This document shows positions 1-7,428 of a stretch of 64,000 bases of DNA, one piece after another (within the stretch, counting starts at the first letter, position 1; every line of letters starts with the position of its first letter). Where the stretch lies: NCBI RefSeq assembly GCF_019204025.1, contig NZ_JAGSPB010000003.1, positions 248,001 through 312,000 on the forward strand, given 5' to 3'. The translations under genes were made by a program, and so were the position numbers. Below the pieces are notes generated by a model. The model saw only the letters and a list, made by a program, of their open reading frames with translations. It ran no database searches and had not been told where the DNA came from. The stretch is from Erythrobacter ani. GTDB taxonomy: Bacteria > Pseudomonadota > Alphaproteobacteria > Sphingomonadales > Sphingomonadaceae.

Positions 1-405
1 TGCCCTGAGCGACACCCCGATAGCTTTGCGCCTGCCTGAGTAGAGGCGTGCAAGGCAAACCACTGCACCCGCGATAATGGCAAACACGATCAACGTGGGC
101 GGAGTGGCTACGTCGCTAGGAGTGGCCGCCGGCCCTTCACCCGGCCCCGCAAAAACAGACAGGTCAATGGGACCGCCAATGGGCAAAAGCAAAGTGCTGG
201 TTGGCTCGAGAATTGGAAACCACGCGCTCAAAGCCGTGAATATCGCGCCGAGCAGCGGGATCGCAGCACTCACAATGAGCGCGGTAGCCCAAAGACCCGA
301 CCAATTCCGCGTCGTGGGTGCGAGCCTCGCACATAACACAGTTGCCCCGAAAGCGATTGCACCCGCAACCATCGACGCAGCTGCGTAGAACAGAAGGCCG
401 GTCAC
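1..405 (-). CDS. BlaR1/MecR1-like M56 family membrane protein (partial)
   Basis: This is the N-terminal 135 residues of a membrane protein that runs off the left edge of the window. The reading frame is open from a GTG at 405 to base 1. It shows three hydrophobic segments, roughly residues 4-28, 35-62 and 102-122, as in the multi-pass N terminus of M56 (BlaR1/MecR1-type) proteins. The GTG overlaps the TGA of the BlaI-type repressor gene as GTGA, the usual coupling of a repressor with its membrane sensor-protease. The zinc protease motif (HExxH) would lie outside the window, so the family call rests mainly on the partner gene and topology. The inferred job is to sense a cell-envelope signal and inactivate the repressor by proteolysis. 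Confidence 0.65.
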   Translation of the reverse strand, partial: MTGLLFYAAASMVAGAIAFGATVLCARLAPTTRNWSGLWATALIVSAAIPLLGAIFTALSAWFPILEPTSTLLLPIGGPIDLSVFAGPGEGPAATPSDVATPPTLIVFAIIAGAVVCLARLYSGRRKAIGVSLRA

Positions 406-794
406 GATCCGTCACCTTGCGTGTTCGGATCGCTCTCGCCATCCTCATCGAGCAGGGCTTCGAGTTCCGCCAATTCGCGCGCGTCGAGGATCCGGCTGTT
501 GACGAGGCTCGACACCGGCAACGGCCCTTCCAGTCCGAGGACGTCAGAGGCGAAACTGCGGATCATGCGGGCCAGAGTCGGGACTTTTTTGGCTTTGGCG
601 CGGTAAATCTTGAGCCCGTGCTCTTCGGAGGCGACGAGTAGCCCCTTATCAACCATGCGCTCGATCGTTTTGCGGGTTGAGGATCGGGACCAGCCAGTCT
701 CGCCGCTCACAGCTTGATGAATTTCGCCGACGCTTTGTGGGCCAAGGCTCCACAGATGGCGCAGGATCGGCAATTCGGTTGGTGCAGGCTTCAT
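402..794 (-). CDS. BlaI/MecI/CopY family transcriptional repressor
   Basis: A 130-residue winged-helix protein. It has the BlaI layout: an N-terminal helix region (PTELPILRHLWSLGP), a turn-helix with GWSRSSTRKTIERMVDKGLL as the wing and recognition part, and a C-terminal dimerisation helix rich in Glu and Asp. The start at 794 is chosen because family similarity begins there; an in-frame start at 836 would add 14 unrelated residues and lie inside the probable operator. Such repressors sit on dyads at their own promoter and are removed when the paired M56 protease cleaves them. The protease gene overlaps the end of this gene by 4 bases. The regulated target is not known; no beta-lactamase is seen in the window. 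Confidence 0.85.
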   Translation of the reverse strand: MKPAPTELPILRHLWSLGPQSVGEIHQAVSGETGWSRSSTRKTIERMVDKGLLVASEEHGLKIYRAKAKKVPTLARMIRSFASDVLGLEGPLPVSSLVNSRILDARELAELEALLDEDGESDPNTQGDGS

Positions 795-801
795 GTCGCC
801 A

Positions 802-823
802 CATGGTGACAAATGCCACCATG
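802..823 (-). promoter_or_regulatory. Candidate BlaI operator palindrome
   Basis: A 22-base imperfect dyad lies 7 bases upstream of the repressor start. The outer arms are CATGGTG and CACCATG, and 9 of the 11 symmetric base pairs match. The core ACAAATG resembles the TACA-x-TGTA centre of known BlaI/CopY operators. Its position over the expected promoter and ribosome binding region suggests self-repression of the repressor-protease pair. Confidence 0.6.
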
Positions 824-927
824 CGTCAAGCAGCATCGTTTCGATTTAGCGAAGCCGAGCCTCGCCTCGCCGGATTTATGGAGCGAAAATAGGCGGCATC
901 ATGAGCTTCGTAGCCATCGGCCTTAGA

Positions 928-1542
928 TCAGTACCCCATTAGGCTCATAACTTCCTTACGGCTGCGGGGATCTTCAAGGAAGCAGCCCATCACGCGGCTG
1001 GTCGTCATGGCTACGCCGGGCGTTTTCACCCCGCGCCCCGTCATGCAGCCATGCTGTGCCTCGATCACGACAGCCACGCCCTGCGGCTCCAGGTTTTCCC
1101 AGATGCAATCGGCGACTTCAGCCGTCAGCCTTTCCTGCACTTGCAGCCGCCGCGCGAAGCCGTGGAGTACGCGTGCGAGCTTGGAAATGCCGACCACCTT
1201 CTTGTGCGGCAGATAGGCGATGTGCGCCTTGCCTGTGATCGGAGCCATGTGGTGCTCGCACGCCGACTGGAATGGGATGTCCTTGAGCAGGACGATCTCC
1301 TCGTACCCGCCGACTTCTTCGAAGACACGGCTGAGGTGAATCGCGGGATCTTCCTTGTAGCCTTCACAGTATTCGAGCCACGCACGGCCGACCCGCTTCG
1401 GCGTATCCAGCAGTCCTTCACGCGCCGGGTCGTCCCCCGCCCACTCAATCAATGTGCGGATTGCGTCTTGGACGTAGTCTGGGACATCGGGTTTGTTCAA
1501 TGGATTTTCGGGATCAATGTCGTGATCGTCAGCGCAGCTCAT
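928..1542 (-). CDS. folE: GTP cyclohydrolase I
   Basis: A 204-residue FolE-type enzyme that converts GTP to 7,8-dihydroneopterin triphosphate, the first step of tetrahydrofolate synthesis, in the cytoplasm. The zinc and catalytic residues are visible: C95 and H98 in the ACEHHM block, H97 next to them, and H164/C166 in QHGCMTGRG. The length is normal for the family. The start ATG at 1542 follows a GGAC/GAAG purine stretch. It stands alone on the minus strand, and a possible folded leader lies upstream (1575-1605). Confidence 0.97.
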   Translation of the reverse strand: MSCADDHDIDPENPLNKPDVPDYVQDAIRTLIEWAGDDPAREGLLDTPKRVGRAWLEYCEGYKEDPAIHLSRVFEEVGGYEEIVLLKDIPFQSACEHHMAPITGKAHIAYLPHKKVVGISKLARVLHGFARRLQVQERLTAEVADCIWENLEPQGVAVVIEAQHGCMTGRGVKTPGVAMTTSRVMGCFLEDPRSRKEVMSLMGY

Positions 1543-1620
1543 ATCTTCGTCCTGTCCTCAAACGTGATCCCGCCGCGAGCCTTTGCGTAAAACCATCGGC
1601 TTCGCAATCGCTTGCAGCGA

Positions 1621-1663
1621 AAAAGAAGCGCGCCCTCCGCAATGTCGCGAAGGGCGCGCTTTG
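1621..1663 (-). terminator. Rho-independent terminator of the hemerythrin-like gene
   Basis: A perfect 11-base-pair stem, AAGCGCGCCCT (1627-1637) with AGGGCGCGCTT (1652-1662), closes a 14-base loop. On the minus strand it is followed by TCTTTTT. It lies about 20 bases after the stop of the gene at 1684. Confidence 0.8.
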
Positions 1664-1683
1664 TCCGATCCGTATCGGCGCAG

Positions 1684-2175
1684 TTATTCTTTGGCGTTCT
1701 CTGCCTTTTCCGGAGTGACTTCGGCCGCTTTCTTTTCAGCCTTTTTCCTCGCGTCGAAGGTTTCGGTCATCTCTTTGTCCATTGCATCATCGATCTGTTC
1801 GGCAAAATCGGGAAAGTGATCGTCCTCTTCTTCGTTGATGTGGTGCCGATAGCGATCGTCGAGCTGTTTGAATTTCTGCAGCCACCCGGGCGAAGCCATG
1901 TCCGTCGCGGCGAGATCATTGAGCATCTCGTCGATTTCGTGGTGCTCGGCGACTGAGTGACGGGTCTCATCGCTCACTTCGGGGTCCGCCAGCATCTCTG
2001 AATAGACGGCCTGCTCTTCTGCTGCGGCGTGGCTCTTCAGTTCCTTGGTCAATTCGGTGAAAAGTTCACGGCGACGCTCGGTGTCGCCGCTCGTATCGGC
2101 GATCTGGTCCAGCAGTTTGCGCTGGCGATCATGGTCGGTCTTTAAACGTGTGAGAACAGTGCTCTGCTCGGTCAT
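1684..2175 (-). CDS. Hemerythrin HHE domain-containing protein
   Basis: A 163-residue soluble protein predicted to carry a hemerythrin-like HHE four-helix bundle. His and Glu residues that could bind a di-iron site are spaced along the helices (H near position 15, the pair SHAAAEEQ, the block VAEHHEIDEM, and RHHINEEEDDHFP). Such proteins bind oxygen or nitric oxide or take part in iron and oxidative stress responses. The C-terminal tail is rich in Lys, Ala and Glu. The start at 2175 is preceded by AAGGAG at good spacing; an upstream ATG at 2205 is rejected because it overlaps the promoter. A GGAAC-N16-CGTT promoter lies directly upstream, which points to control by the EcfG general stress sigma factor. 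Confidence 0.88.
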   Translation of the reverse strand: MTEQSTVLTRLKTDHDRQRKLLDQIADTSGDTERRRELFTELTKELKSHAAAEEQAVYSEMLADPEVSDETRHSVAEHHEIDEMLNDLAATDMASPGWLQKFKQLDDRYRHHINEEEDDHFPDFAEQIDDAMDKEMTETFDARKKAEKKAAEVTPEKAENAKE

Positions 2176-2203
2176 AAATGGCTCCTTGATTTCTTTACCG
2201 TTC

Positions 2204-2228
2204 AACGGGTGAACGCGTCCGACGTTCC
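2204..2228 (-). promoter_or_regulatory. EcfG (general stress sigma) type promoter
   Basis: On the minus strand GGAAC (2228-2224) is followed by exactly 16 bases and then CGTT (2207-2204), matching the alphaproteobacterial EcfG consensus GGAAC-N16/17-CGTT. It is placed 28 bases upstream of the hemerythrin-like gene start. Confidence 0.75.
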
Positions 2229-2269
2229 GAAATCTTGCGCTCTCCGCGATCGATCACCAGTTTCATGGG

Positions 2270-2665
2270 ATGAGCAGCGCACAGCCCACTCCCGCCGATT
2301 TCGAAGCGGCTGCCCAGCGTGCGCTTGCCCGGATGCCGCAGGAATTCCGCGATCAGCTTGCCTCGGTTGTCCTTCGCATCGAGGAATTTGCGACGCCAGA
2401 ACAACTCGCCTCTGTCGAAATCCACAACCGCTGGAACCTGAGTGGCCTTTACGAAGGGATTCCGCTGACCGAGCAATCCTCATGGTCGAGCGGCGACATG
2501 CCGCCTGTTATCAGCCTGTTTCGCCAGCCGCTGCTACTCGAAATGCGTGAAACCGGTGTCGAGTTTGAGGAACTGGTCCGCCATGTCGTCGTTCACGAGG
2601 CCGGCCATCACTTCGGATTCTCCGACGAAGATATGCACGCCCTAGAGGACAGCGTGAAAGACTGA
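2270..2665 (+). CDS. Metallopeptidase family protein (minimal zincin)
   Basis: A 131-residue protein of the small zincin family (Pfam Zincin_1 type). The zinc site is HEAGHHFG, with H109, E110 and H113, followed by an acidic cluster (SDEDMHALED) that can supply the third ligand. There is no signal peptide or membrane segment, so a cytoplasmic location is expected. The family's substrate is not known. It is transcribed away from the hemerythrin-like gene; the hairpin at 2729-2757 probably ends its transcript as well as that of the tRNA. Confidence 0.85.
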   Translation: MSSAQPTPADFEAAAQRALARMPQEFRDQLASVVLRIEEFATPEQLASVEIHNRWNLSGLYEGIPLTEQSSWSSGDMPPVISLFRQPLLLEMRETGVEFEELVRHVVVHEAGHHFGFSDEDMHALEDSVKD

Positions 2666-2728
2666 GGTCGTGTCGATCGCCCTTGACTGTGAGCCCTGCG
2701 TATCCGGTCCGACCCCCTATCCAACAAA

Positions 2729-2757
2729 AAAGCCCACCCCGGGAAAGGATGGGCTTT
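2729..2757 (-). terminator. Bidirectional terminator after tRNA-Arg
   Basis: The stem AAAGCCCA (2729-2736) pairs with TGGGCTTT (2750-2757). On the minus strand it follows the tRNA 3' end within three bases and is itself followed by a T-run (CTTTTTTG). On the plus strand it is followed by TTTCTT, so it can also end the zincin transcript. Confidence 0.8.
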
Positions 2758-2759
2758 CT

Positions 2760-2836
2760 TGGCGCGCCAGGAAGGATTCGAACCTCCGGCCGCCTGATTC
2801 GTAGTCAGGTACTCTATCCAGCTGAGCTACTGGCGC
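2760..2836 (-). tRNA. tRNA-Arg (anticodon ACG)
   Basis: A 77-base tRNA read on the minus strand. The acceptor stem GCGCCAG pairs with CTGGCGC. The D arm is TAGCTCAGCTGGATAGAG. The anticodon stem-loop has CTGA and TCAG around the loop CTACGAA, giving anticodon ACG. The T arm is present as GGTTCGAATCC, and a genome-encoded CCA ends the molecule. Confidence 0.97.
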
Positions 2837-2907
2837 GCGGTAGGGGTGCCAAATAAGAGGGTCGAAGCGCATTGGCAACCTCTGTTTGCGTATCGAGGGG
2901 CGATTAT

Positions 2908-3318
2908 TCAATCTTCCGCAAACACTCTGGCGACCAGCTCATAATCAAGAGGCGGCTTGTCGAGCCGATCGATCTCTTTCGGAGTAAACCACCCGACATC
3001 ACCCCCTTCCAAAGCGACAGGTACACCCTGCCAAGCGCCAATTTTGTAAAGTAGGATGACAATGGGCGGGCGGCCTGCCGAAACGCGCTCTTCCGCAAAA
3101 GCGATCGGCTTGCAGTCCTGTTTGCAAATATCGATACCGAGCTCTTCGCGCAATTCGCGAACGAGAGAATCTACAGGAATTTCATAAGGTTCAACCTTCC
3201 CCCCCGGAAATTCCCACAGCCCGCCGTGATGCTTTTCCAAAGGTCTGCGGTGCATCAACCACCGTCCATCGGGCGCTCGCAAAGCACCTGCCACGACTGT
3301 AAGCCAACGGTCATTCAT
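2908..3318 (-). CDS. Nudix hydrolase, MutT-like (8-oxo-dGTP pyrophosphatase)
   Basis: A 136-residue Nudix protein. The Nudix box Gx5Ex7REUxEExGU is complete: it starts at GGKVEPYE and ends RELREELGI. The surrounding pattern (HRRPLEKHHGGLWEFPGGK) is that of MutT enzymes, which hydrolyse oxidised dGTP and limit A:T to C:G mutation. A start at 3318 gives MNDRWLTVVAG, the usual MutT N terminus; an in-frame start at 3357 would add 13 residues. The gene is transcribed away from the first Flp pilin gene. Confidence 0.9.
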   Translation of the reverse strand: MNDRWLTVVAGALRAPDGRWLMHRRPLEKHHGGLWEFPGGKVEPYEIPVDSLVRELREELGIDICKQDCKPIAFAEERVSAGRPPIVILLYKIGAWQGVPVALEGGDVGWFTPKEIDRLDKPPLDYELVARVFAED

Positions 3319-3414
3319 GTCGGGATTTTTTCCACCTGGAGCCTCTGCATCAACCATTTCTTAAGCCCCTAGCCCGATATTTGGTCTCGTCAGGAACGTA
3401 TCCACAGGTGACCC

Positions 3415-3600
3415 ATGAGTTTGACCAAATTCCTAAAGCACATTGGAACGGACAGCACAGGTGCCACCGCCATTGAATACGGACTGATACTGGGTCTCAT
3501 CGCCATTGCCATGGTCGGGGCTCTCGGAGGCATTGCCAACGGGACGAACGACAACTGGGATGAAGTTGGGACAAAAGTGAATGAAGCGATGACGAATTAA
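3415..3600 (+). CDS. Flp family type IVb pilin
   Basis: A 61-residue pilin precursor. It has a short N-terminal leader, then the GATAIEYGLI block with the conserved Glu-Tyr pair, followed by a single hydrophobic helix, which is the Flp/Fap signature. TadV/CpaA-type prepilin peptidase would cleave before the hydrophobic part, and the subunit would be assembled by a Tad secretion machine. No tad/cpa genes are in this window, so this pilin and the next one are separated from the assembly genes. The C-terminal end is acidic (NDNWDEV) and differs from the second pilin. Confidence 0.92.
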   Translation: MSLTKFLKHIGTDSTGATAIEYGLILGLIAIAMVGALGGIANGTNDNWDEVGTKVNEAMTN

Positions 3601-3718
3601 GGATTTCGAAAGGCTCCGAATTAGGAAAATTTCAAGACCCCATCGTTAGACCATCATCTGTCTGTTCGTTTCTTTGAGCGGGCAACGGGTACCGAAGACC
3701 AAAACCAGGAGACTACAA

Positions 3719-3877
3719 ATGACCTTTTTCAAAAAGCTGGCTCGTGACGAGCAGGGCGCAACCGCAATTGAATACGGCCTCATCGCTGCACTGATCTCGA
3801 TCGCTGCAATCACCACGATGGGTCTGGTTGGTAACAACCTGAACAACACGATGACCACGGTTTCGAACTCACTCTAA
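3719..3877 (+). CDS. Flp family type IVb pilin (second copy)
   Basis: A 52-residue pilin precursor, MTFFKKLARDEQGATAIEYG at the N terminus, then a hydrophobic helix and a short polar tail with repeated Asn and Thr. It is the typical compact Flp pilin and is probably the main subunit. The start at 3719 follows CAGGAG at 7 bases; a longer in-frame start at 3674 would add 15 residues before the leader. It lies 118 bases after the first pilin on the same strand and is closed by a strong terminator. Confidence 0.93.
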   Translation: MTFFKKLARDEQGATAIEYGLIAALISIAAITTMGLVGNNLNNTMTTVSNSL

Positions 3878-3899
3878 GTCGTAAGACTTATCGAAACAG

Positions 3900-3931
3900 A
3901 AAGCGGCGGGAGAAATCCCGCCGCTTTTTTT
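3900..3931 (+). terminator. Rho-independent terminator of the pilin gene
   Basis: The stem AGCGGCGGGA (3902-3911) pairs with TCCCGCCGCT (3916-3925) around a four-base loop and is followed by seven T residues, 24 bases after the pilin stop. Confidence 0.93.
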
Positions 3932-3982
3932 GTGCGCGATCGGAATATCGCGCAAATGGGTTCGAACTCCTGGTGTTTGCCC

Positions 3983-5461
3983 TTAGCGACCTTTGACCAC
4001 CAGTTTCACCTTCTGACCCGCTTGAAGGGATTCGTTGGATCCCAGAGCATTCAGAACGCGAAAGCGAGCTTCCTGCCCGGTTTCATAAGCCATCCGGCGT
4101 GACAAGGAACTCACCGTGTCGCCGCGTTGGACCGTCACCACGTCAATACGCCGCGGGATAACCGCGTTTGCCTCAGCCTGAGTTATTCTCCGCATGGACT
4201 GGAACATCGGTGTGAACGTAGCTGTTCGTCCGGCTGGAGTGATGGCCTGGAAATGAAACGCCTGATTGTTCGAGAACTCATACGCAAAGACTGCGACATC
4301 GACCTGGCTATTGCCGTTGTTGACGCGCGCGAGGCCGTAAGCCGCAGGCAGACCATTTATTGTAGTGCGCTCCAAAGTAGCCGGCGCAAGATTGTTGTTC
4401 TCACCGCCAAGCGTCCGGAATTGCTGACGAACATAGCTGTCCAAGTCACCGTTGTAGGGCGCCAGAGTTAGCTGCGCCTGGCCACTTTGGCCTTGGACTG
4501 TCACGGCCCGGGTGCCGTTGATCATGTAAAATCCCTGCGGCGCAGTGAATGTAAGCCGCAGGTCAGGGTGGATGAACCGGCGACCTTCAACGACGCCTTG
4601 CGCAGGATCGTCACCATAAATCATACCGTCGATGCGGGACAGGAAAGTGTCACGGTTAGTGACGGTCCCACCCCGGCCTTGCGCCTTGTTCAGAGCGGTT
4701 TGAACCCGGCTAGCTGGGTCCGGATGGGTGGAAGCCCATTCAGGAATCGTCGCGTTGTCGCGCCCCTGAAGCTGCGCATCGAGAGAGTTCTGCGCGGCTA
4801 GGCTCGCAAGCACCGTCCCCATGGCGCGCGGATCATATCCTGCGCGGGTCAGGTACTCTATGCCGAGATCGTCGGCTTCGAGTTCTTGCTGGCGAGAGAA
4901 GCTGAGCGTGAGGAGCTGCGAACCTTGCAGAAATCCGCGCGAAAGCGTCTCCCCGATACCGCTGTCGCCGAGCAGAACCGAGCTGCCGATAGCGCCGAGC
5001 ACACCGAGGATGGAATTGCGCTGAGCTGCCTGCTGCCGGCGCTGGGAATGTCGGGCCGCGACATGGCCGACTTCGTGCCCGAGAACGCCTGCCAATTCAG
5101 CTTCGTTATTCATCAAGGAAACGAGCTGGCGGGTCGAATAGATATAACCGCCGGGAACGGCGAACGCGTTGTTCACGGGGCTGTTCAACAGACTCACCGT
5201 GAAGCTTTCCCGCGCATTGCCAAGGCCCGACTGGACAGCAATATTCTTGCCGACCTGTTCGACATAGGCTGCCTGAGGCCCTGACATCGCGCCGCCAAAT
5301 TGGGCGAGAAACTGCGGATGATATTGCGCGCCTTGCTGCGCTTCCTGCTGGGTGATTGGCGTCGAAGCCGAAGGAATGGGCCCTCCGCCCATGCAGCCGG
5401 AAAGCGTGATTGCAAGCGCGGATACCGTTCCAAGCTTCGCCAGTTGTTTGAATTTGTTCAT
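3983..5461 (-). CDS. M48 family metalloprotease, lipoprotein with C-terminal LysM-like domain
   Basis: A 492-residue exported protease. The lipobox LSGC ends at C23, so it is a lipoprotein anchored to a membrane facing the periplasm. The zinc site is HEVGH (H129, E130, H133) with the third ligand in QQELEADD (E195), the BepA/LoiP-type M48 pattern. Residues after about 430 (VVTVQRGDTVSSLSRRMAYE to GQKVKLVVKGR) resemble a LysM-type module, which could bind peptidoglycan. By family, the likely role is quality control of outer membrane proteins. An inverted repeat (5498-5520) lies upstream of the start. Confidence 0.9.
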   Translation of the reverse strand: MNKFKQLAKLGTVSALAITLSGCMGGGPIPSASTPITQQEAQQGAQYHPQFLAQFGGAMSGPQAAYVEQVGKNIAVQSGLGNARESFTVSLLNSPVNNAFAVPGGYIYSTRQLVSLMNNEAELAGVLGHEVGHVAARHSQRRQQAAQRNSILGVLGAIGSSVLLGDSGIGETLSRGFLQGSQLLTLSFSRQQELEADDLGIEYLTRAGYDPRAMGTVLASLAAQNSLDAQLQGRDNATIPEWASTHPDPASRVQTALNKAQGRGGTVTNRDTFLSRIDGMIYGDDPAQGVVEGRRFIHPDLRLTFTAPQGFYMINGTRAVTVQGQSGQAQLTLAPYNGDLDSYVRQQFRTLGGENNNLAPATLERTTINGLPAAYGLARVNNGNSQVDVAVFAYEFSNNQAFHFQAITPAGRTATFTPMFQSMRRITQAEANAVIPRRIDVVTVQRGDTVSSLSRRMAYETGQEARFRVLNALGSNESLQAGQKVKLVVKGR

Positions 5462-5497
5462 GTTCTGCGCACTCCTATTATCGTCCCGATCGCAGTT

Positions 5498-5520
5498 ATT
5501 GTATGTTCAACCAATACAAT
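5498..5520 (-). promoter_or_regulatory. Inverted repeat upstream of the M48 protease gene
   Basis: ATTGTAT (5498-5504) and ATACAAT (5514-5520) are perfect 7-base arms around a 9-base spacer, 36 bases before the protease start. The AT-rich arms and the position fit an operator overlapping a promoter. No regulator is identified. Confidence 0.35.
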
Positions 5521-5552
5521 CGCGGCCCGGATGTTCCGAAGTGCGCTTCGAA

Positions 5553-6497
5553 TTAGCCGCCGAGCTGCAGAAACCTCTCTTCGCGCGCGCGGATCAGCGT
5601 TTCACTGGGAAGGTCGGCGAGTGCGTCGATTTCCTCTCCCAAAGCACTGGCAAGAGCTTTTGCCGTGGCAACTGGATCCCGGTGCGCGCCGCCTGCGGGT
5701 TCCTTCACGATCCGATCGATGACTTTCAGCCGCTTGAGATGCTGCGCCGTGACCTTCATCGCCTGTGCCGCTTCGGACGCCTTGTCCGACGTGCGCCATA
5801 GGATCGACGCACAACCTTCAGGGGAAATCACCGAATAGACCGAGTGTTCGAGCATGAGCACCCGTTCAGCGCTGGCCAAGGCCACAGCACCGCCAGAACC
5901 GCCCTCTCCAACAATCGCAGCGACCATCGGCACAGGCAGCGCCAGGCAAGCTTCGGTGGAACGGGCGATCGCTTCGGCCTGGCCGCGCTCTTCAGCTTCG
6001 ATACCGGGGAACGCGCCGGACGTATCCACCAGCGTGACCACTGGCAGTCCAAACCGGCCGGCGAGCTCCATCAGCCGGATCGCCTTACGATAGCCTTCGG
6101 GCTTGCCCATGCCGAAATTGTGCTTGAGCCGCGTCTGGGTATCGTGCCCCTTCTCATGACCAATCAGCATGACACGGCAGCCATTCAGCTTCGCGAACCC
6201 GCCCATGATCGCGAGATCGTCCCCGAAAAGACGGTCCCCGCCAAGCGGCATGAATTCGTCGAAAGCATGCTCGACATAATCGCGAAAATGCGGCCGCGCA
6301 GGGTGCCGCGCAACTTGCGTTTTCTGCCACGGCGTCAGGGACGCATAGGTGCTGGCAAGCAATTCCGCGCTTTTCGTTTCCAATCGCGCAATTTCACTGG
6401 AAATGTCGACCTCGTCGTTCTCGCTTGCGCTGCGCAATTCGGAAATGCGCTCTTCAAGTTGGGCGACGGGTTTCTCGAAATCGAGATAAGCTATCAT
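5553..6497 (-). CDS. accA: Acetyl-CoA carboxylase carboxyltransferase subunit alpha
   Basis: A 314-residue AccA. It transfers the carboxyl group from biotin-BCCP to acetyl-CoA to make malonyl-CoA, the first committed step of fatty acid synthesis, together with AccD. The N-terminal part is helical (MIAYLDFEKPVAQLEERI), followed by the crotonase-like core with GHEKGHDTQTRLKHNFGMGKPEGYRKA, the TLVDTSGAFPGIEAEERGQ block and GEGGSGGAVALA. The length is normal. It lies 9 bases downstream of xerD on the same strand, so the two may be co-transcribed. AccB, AccC and AccD are not in this window. Confidence 0.97.
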   Translation of the reverse strand: MIAYLDFEKPVAQLEERISELRSASENDEVDISSEIARLETKSAELLASTYASLTPWQKTQVARHPARPHFRDYVEHAFDEFMPLGGDRLFGDDLAIMGGFAKLNGCRVMLIGHEKGHDTQTRLKHNFGMGKPEGYRKAIRLMELAGRFGLPVVTLVDTSGAFPGIEAEERGQAEAIARSTEACLALPVPMVAAIVGEGGSGGAVALASAERVLMLEHSVYSVISPEGCASILWRTSDKASEAAQAMKVTAQHLKRLKVIDRIVKEPAGGAHRDPVATAKALASALGEEIDALADLPSETLIRAREERFLQLGG

Positions 6498-6506
6498 GAG
6501 GATGCG

Positions 6507-7406
6507 CTAATCCGATGCGCGCCGGGTAGCAAGAGGGTGACGCGAATTGACCAATGTTACGAGCCGTGCCGCATCGACGTGCGTATAGATTTGCGTCGTT
6601 GCAATGTCTGCGTGACCAAGCAACGTCTGCAGGACGCGCAGATCGGCCCCTCCTTCCAGCAGGTGAGTGGCAAAGGCATGGCGCAAAACATGCGGGCTGA
6701 TCCCGGCTGGATCAAGCCCCGCCCGCACCGCCAGGTCCTTTAGCAGCTGATACAGCCGGACACGGGACAGATGTCTATCGCCGCCCATTTTCGAGCGCGA
6801 AGGGAAGAGGAACCACGAATTCGGATTGGCCGGGCGCAGCTTGATCCACTCCTGCAAAGCGCTGCGAGCGCGCTCGCTTACCGGAACCATGCGCGCCTGC
6901 CCGCCCTTCCCCATAACTGTGATCAGCGGTGCATCGCGAGGGACAGCGCTCAGCGGAAGCGAAACGAGTTCGGTTGCGCGAAGACCGGAACCATACAGCA
7001 TTTCGAGCAAGGCCAACTGCCGGACGCTCGCAGCTTTGCCGCTCTCTGCCTCCAGCTCGGCGCGTTCCAGCAAGGTCTCGACCTGGCTGTGCGAAAGGAC
7101 TTTGGGCAAGGGCCGCTGAGAGCGCGGCGAAGGAAGCGCGCCCGACGGATCGTCTTTTCGCCAGCCTTCATCGACCGCGAAGCCGAAAAATTGACGCAGT
7201 GCCGATGCCTTCCGCGCAACGGTGGATGGGGCGAGAGCAGACCAAGCGTGCGCGAGCTTCGCTACGTTTGCACGGGATGCCTGGGCAAGGTCGCCGATTG
7301 CTTCCTCCGCCCCTTCCAGATCGCGCCGATACGCCGCGAGGGTGTTTGCCGCTGCGCCGCGCTCCGCAGCGAGCATATCGAGAAAAGAGCGGGTCGCGGC
7401 AGACAT
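6507..7406 (-). CDS. xerD: Site-specific tyrosine recombinase XerD
   Basis: A 299-residue tyrosine recombinase. An N-terminal SAM-like core-binding domain (about 1-90) precedes the catalytic domain. The full catalytic set is visible: R143 in GLRATEL, K167 in GKGGQ, H239 and R242 in HVLRHAFATHLL, H265 in LLGHADI, and Y274 in TQIYTHV. With XerC it resolves chromosome dimers at dif during division. It sits with housekeeping genes (accA) and not with mobile DNA, so XerD is preferred over a phage or integron integrase. Confidence 0.93.
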   Translation of the reverse strand: MSAATRSFLDMLAAERGAAANTLAAYRRDLEGAEEAIGDLAQASRANVAKLAHAWSALAPSTVARKASALRQFFGFAVDEGWRKDDPSGALPSPRSQRPLPKVLSHSQVETLLERAELEAESGKAASVRQLALLEMLYGSGLRATELVSLPLSAVPRDAPLITVMGKGGQARMVPVSERARSALQEWIKLRPANPNSWFLFPSRSKMGGDRHLSRVRLYQLLKDLAVRAGLDPAGISPHVLRHAFATHLLEGGADLRVLQTLLGHADIATTQIYTHVDAARLVTLVNSRHPLATRRASD

Positions 7407-7428
7407 TCTGATGGCGTCAGCGCCGCTA

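Noticed and set aside
6507..7406. Phage or island integrase next to an attachment site
   Set aside because: The recombinase has the XerD pattern, lies among housekeeping genes, and no tRNA or repeat pair is close to it.
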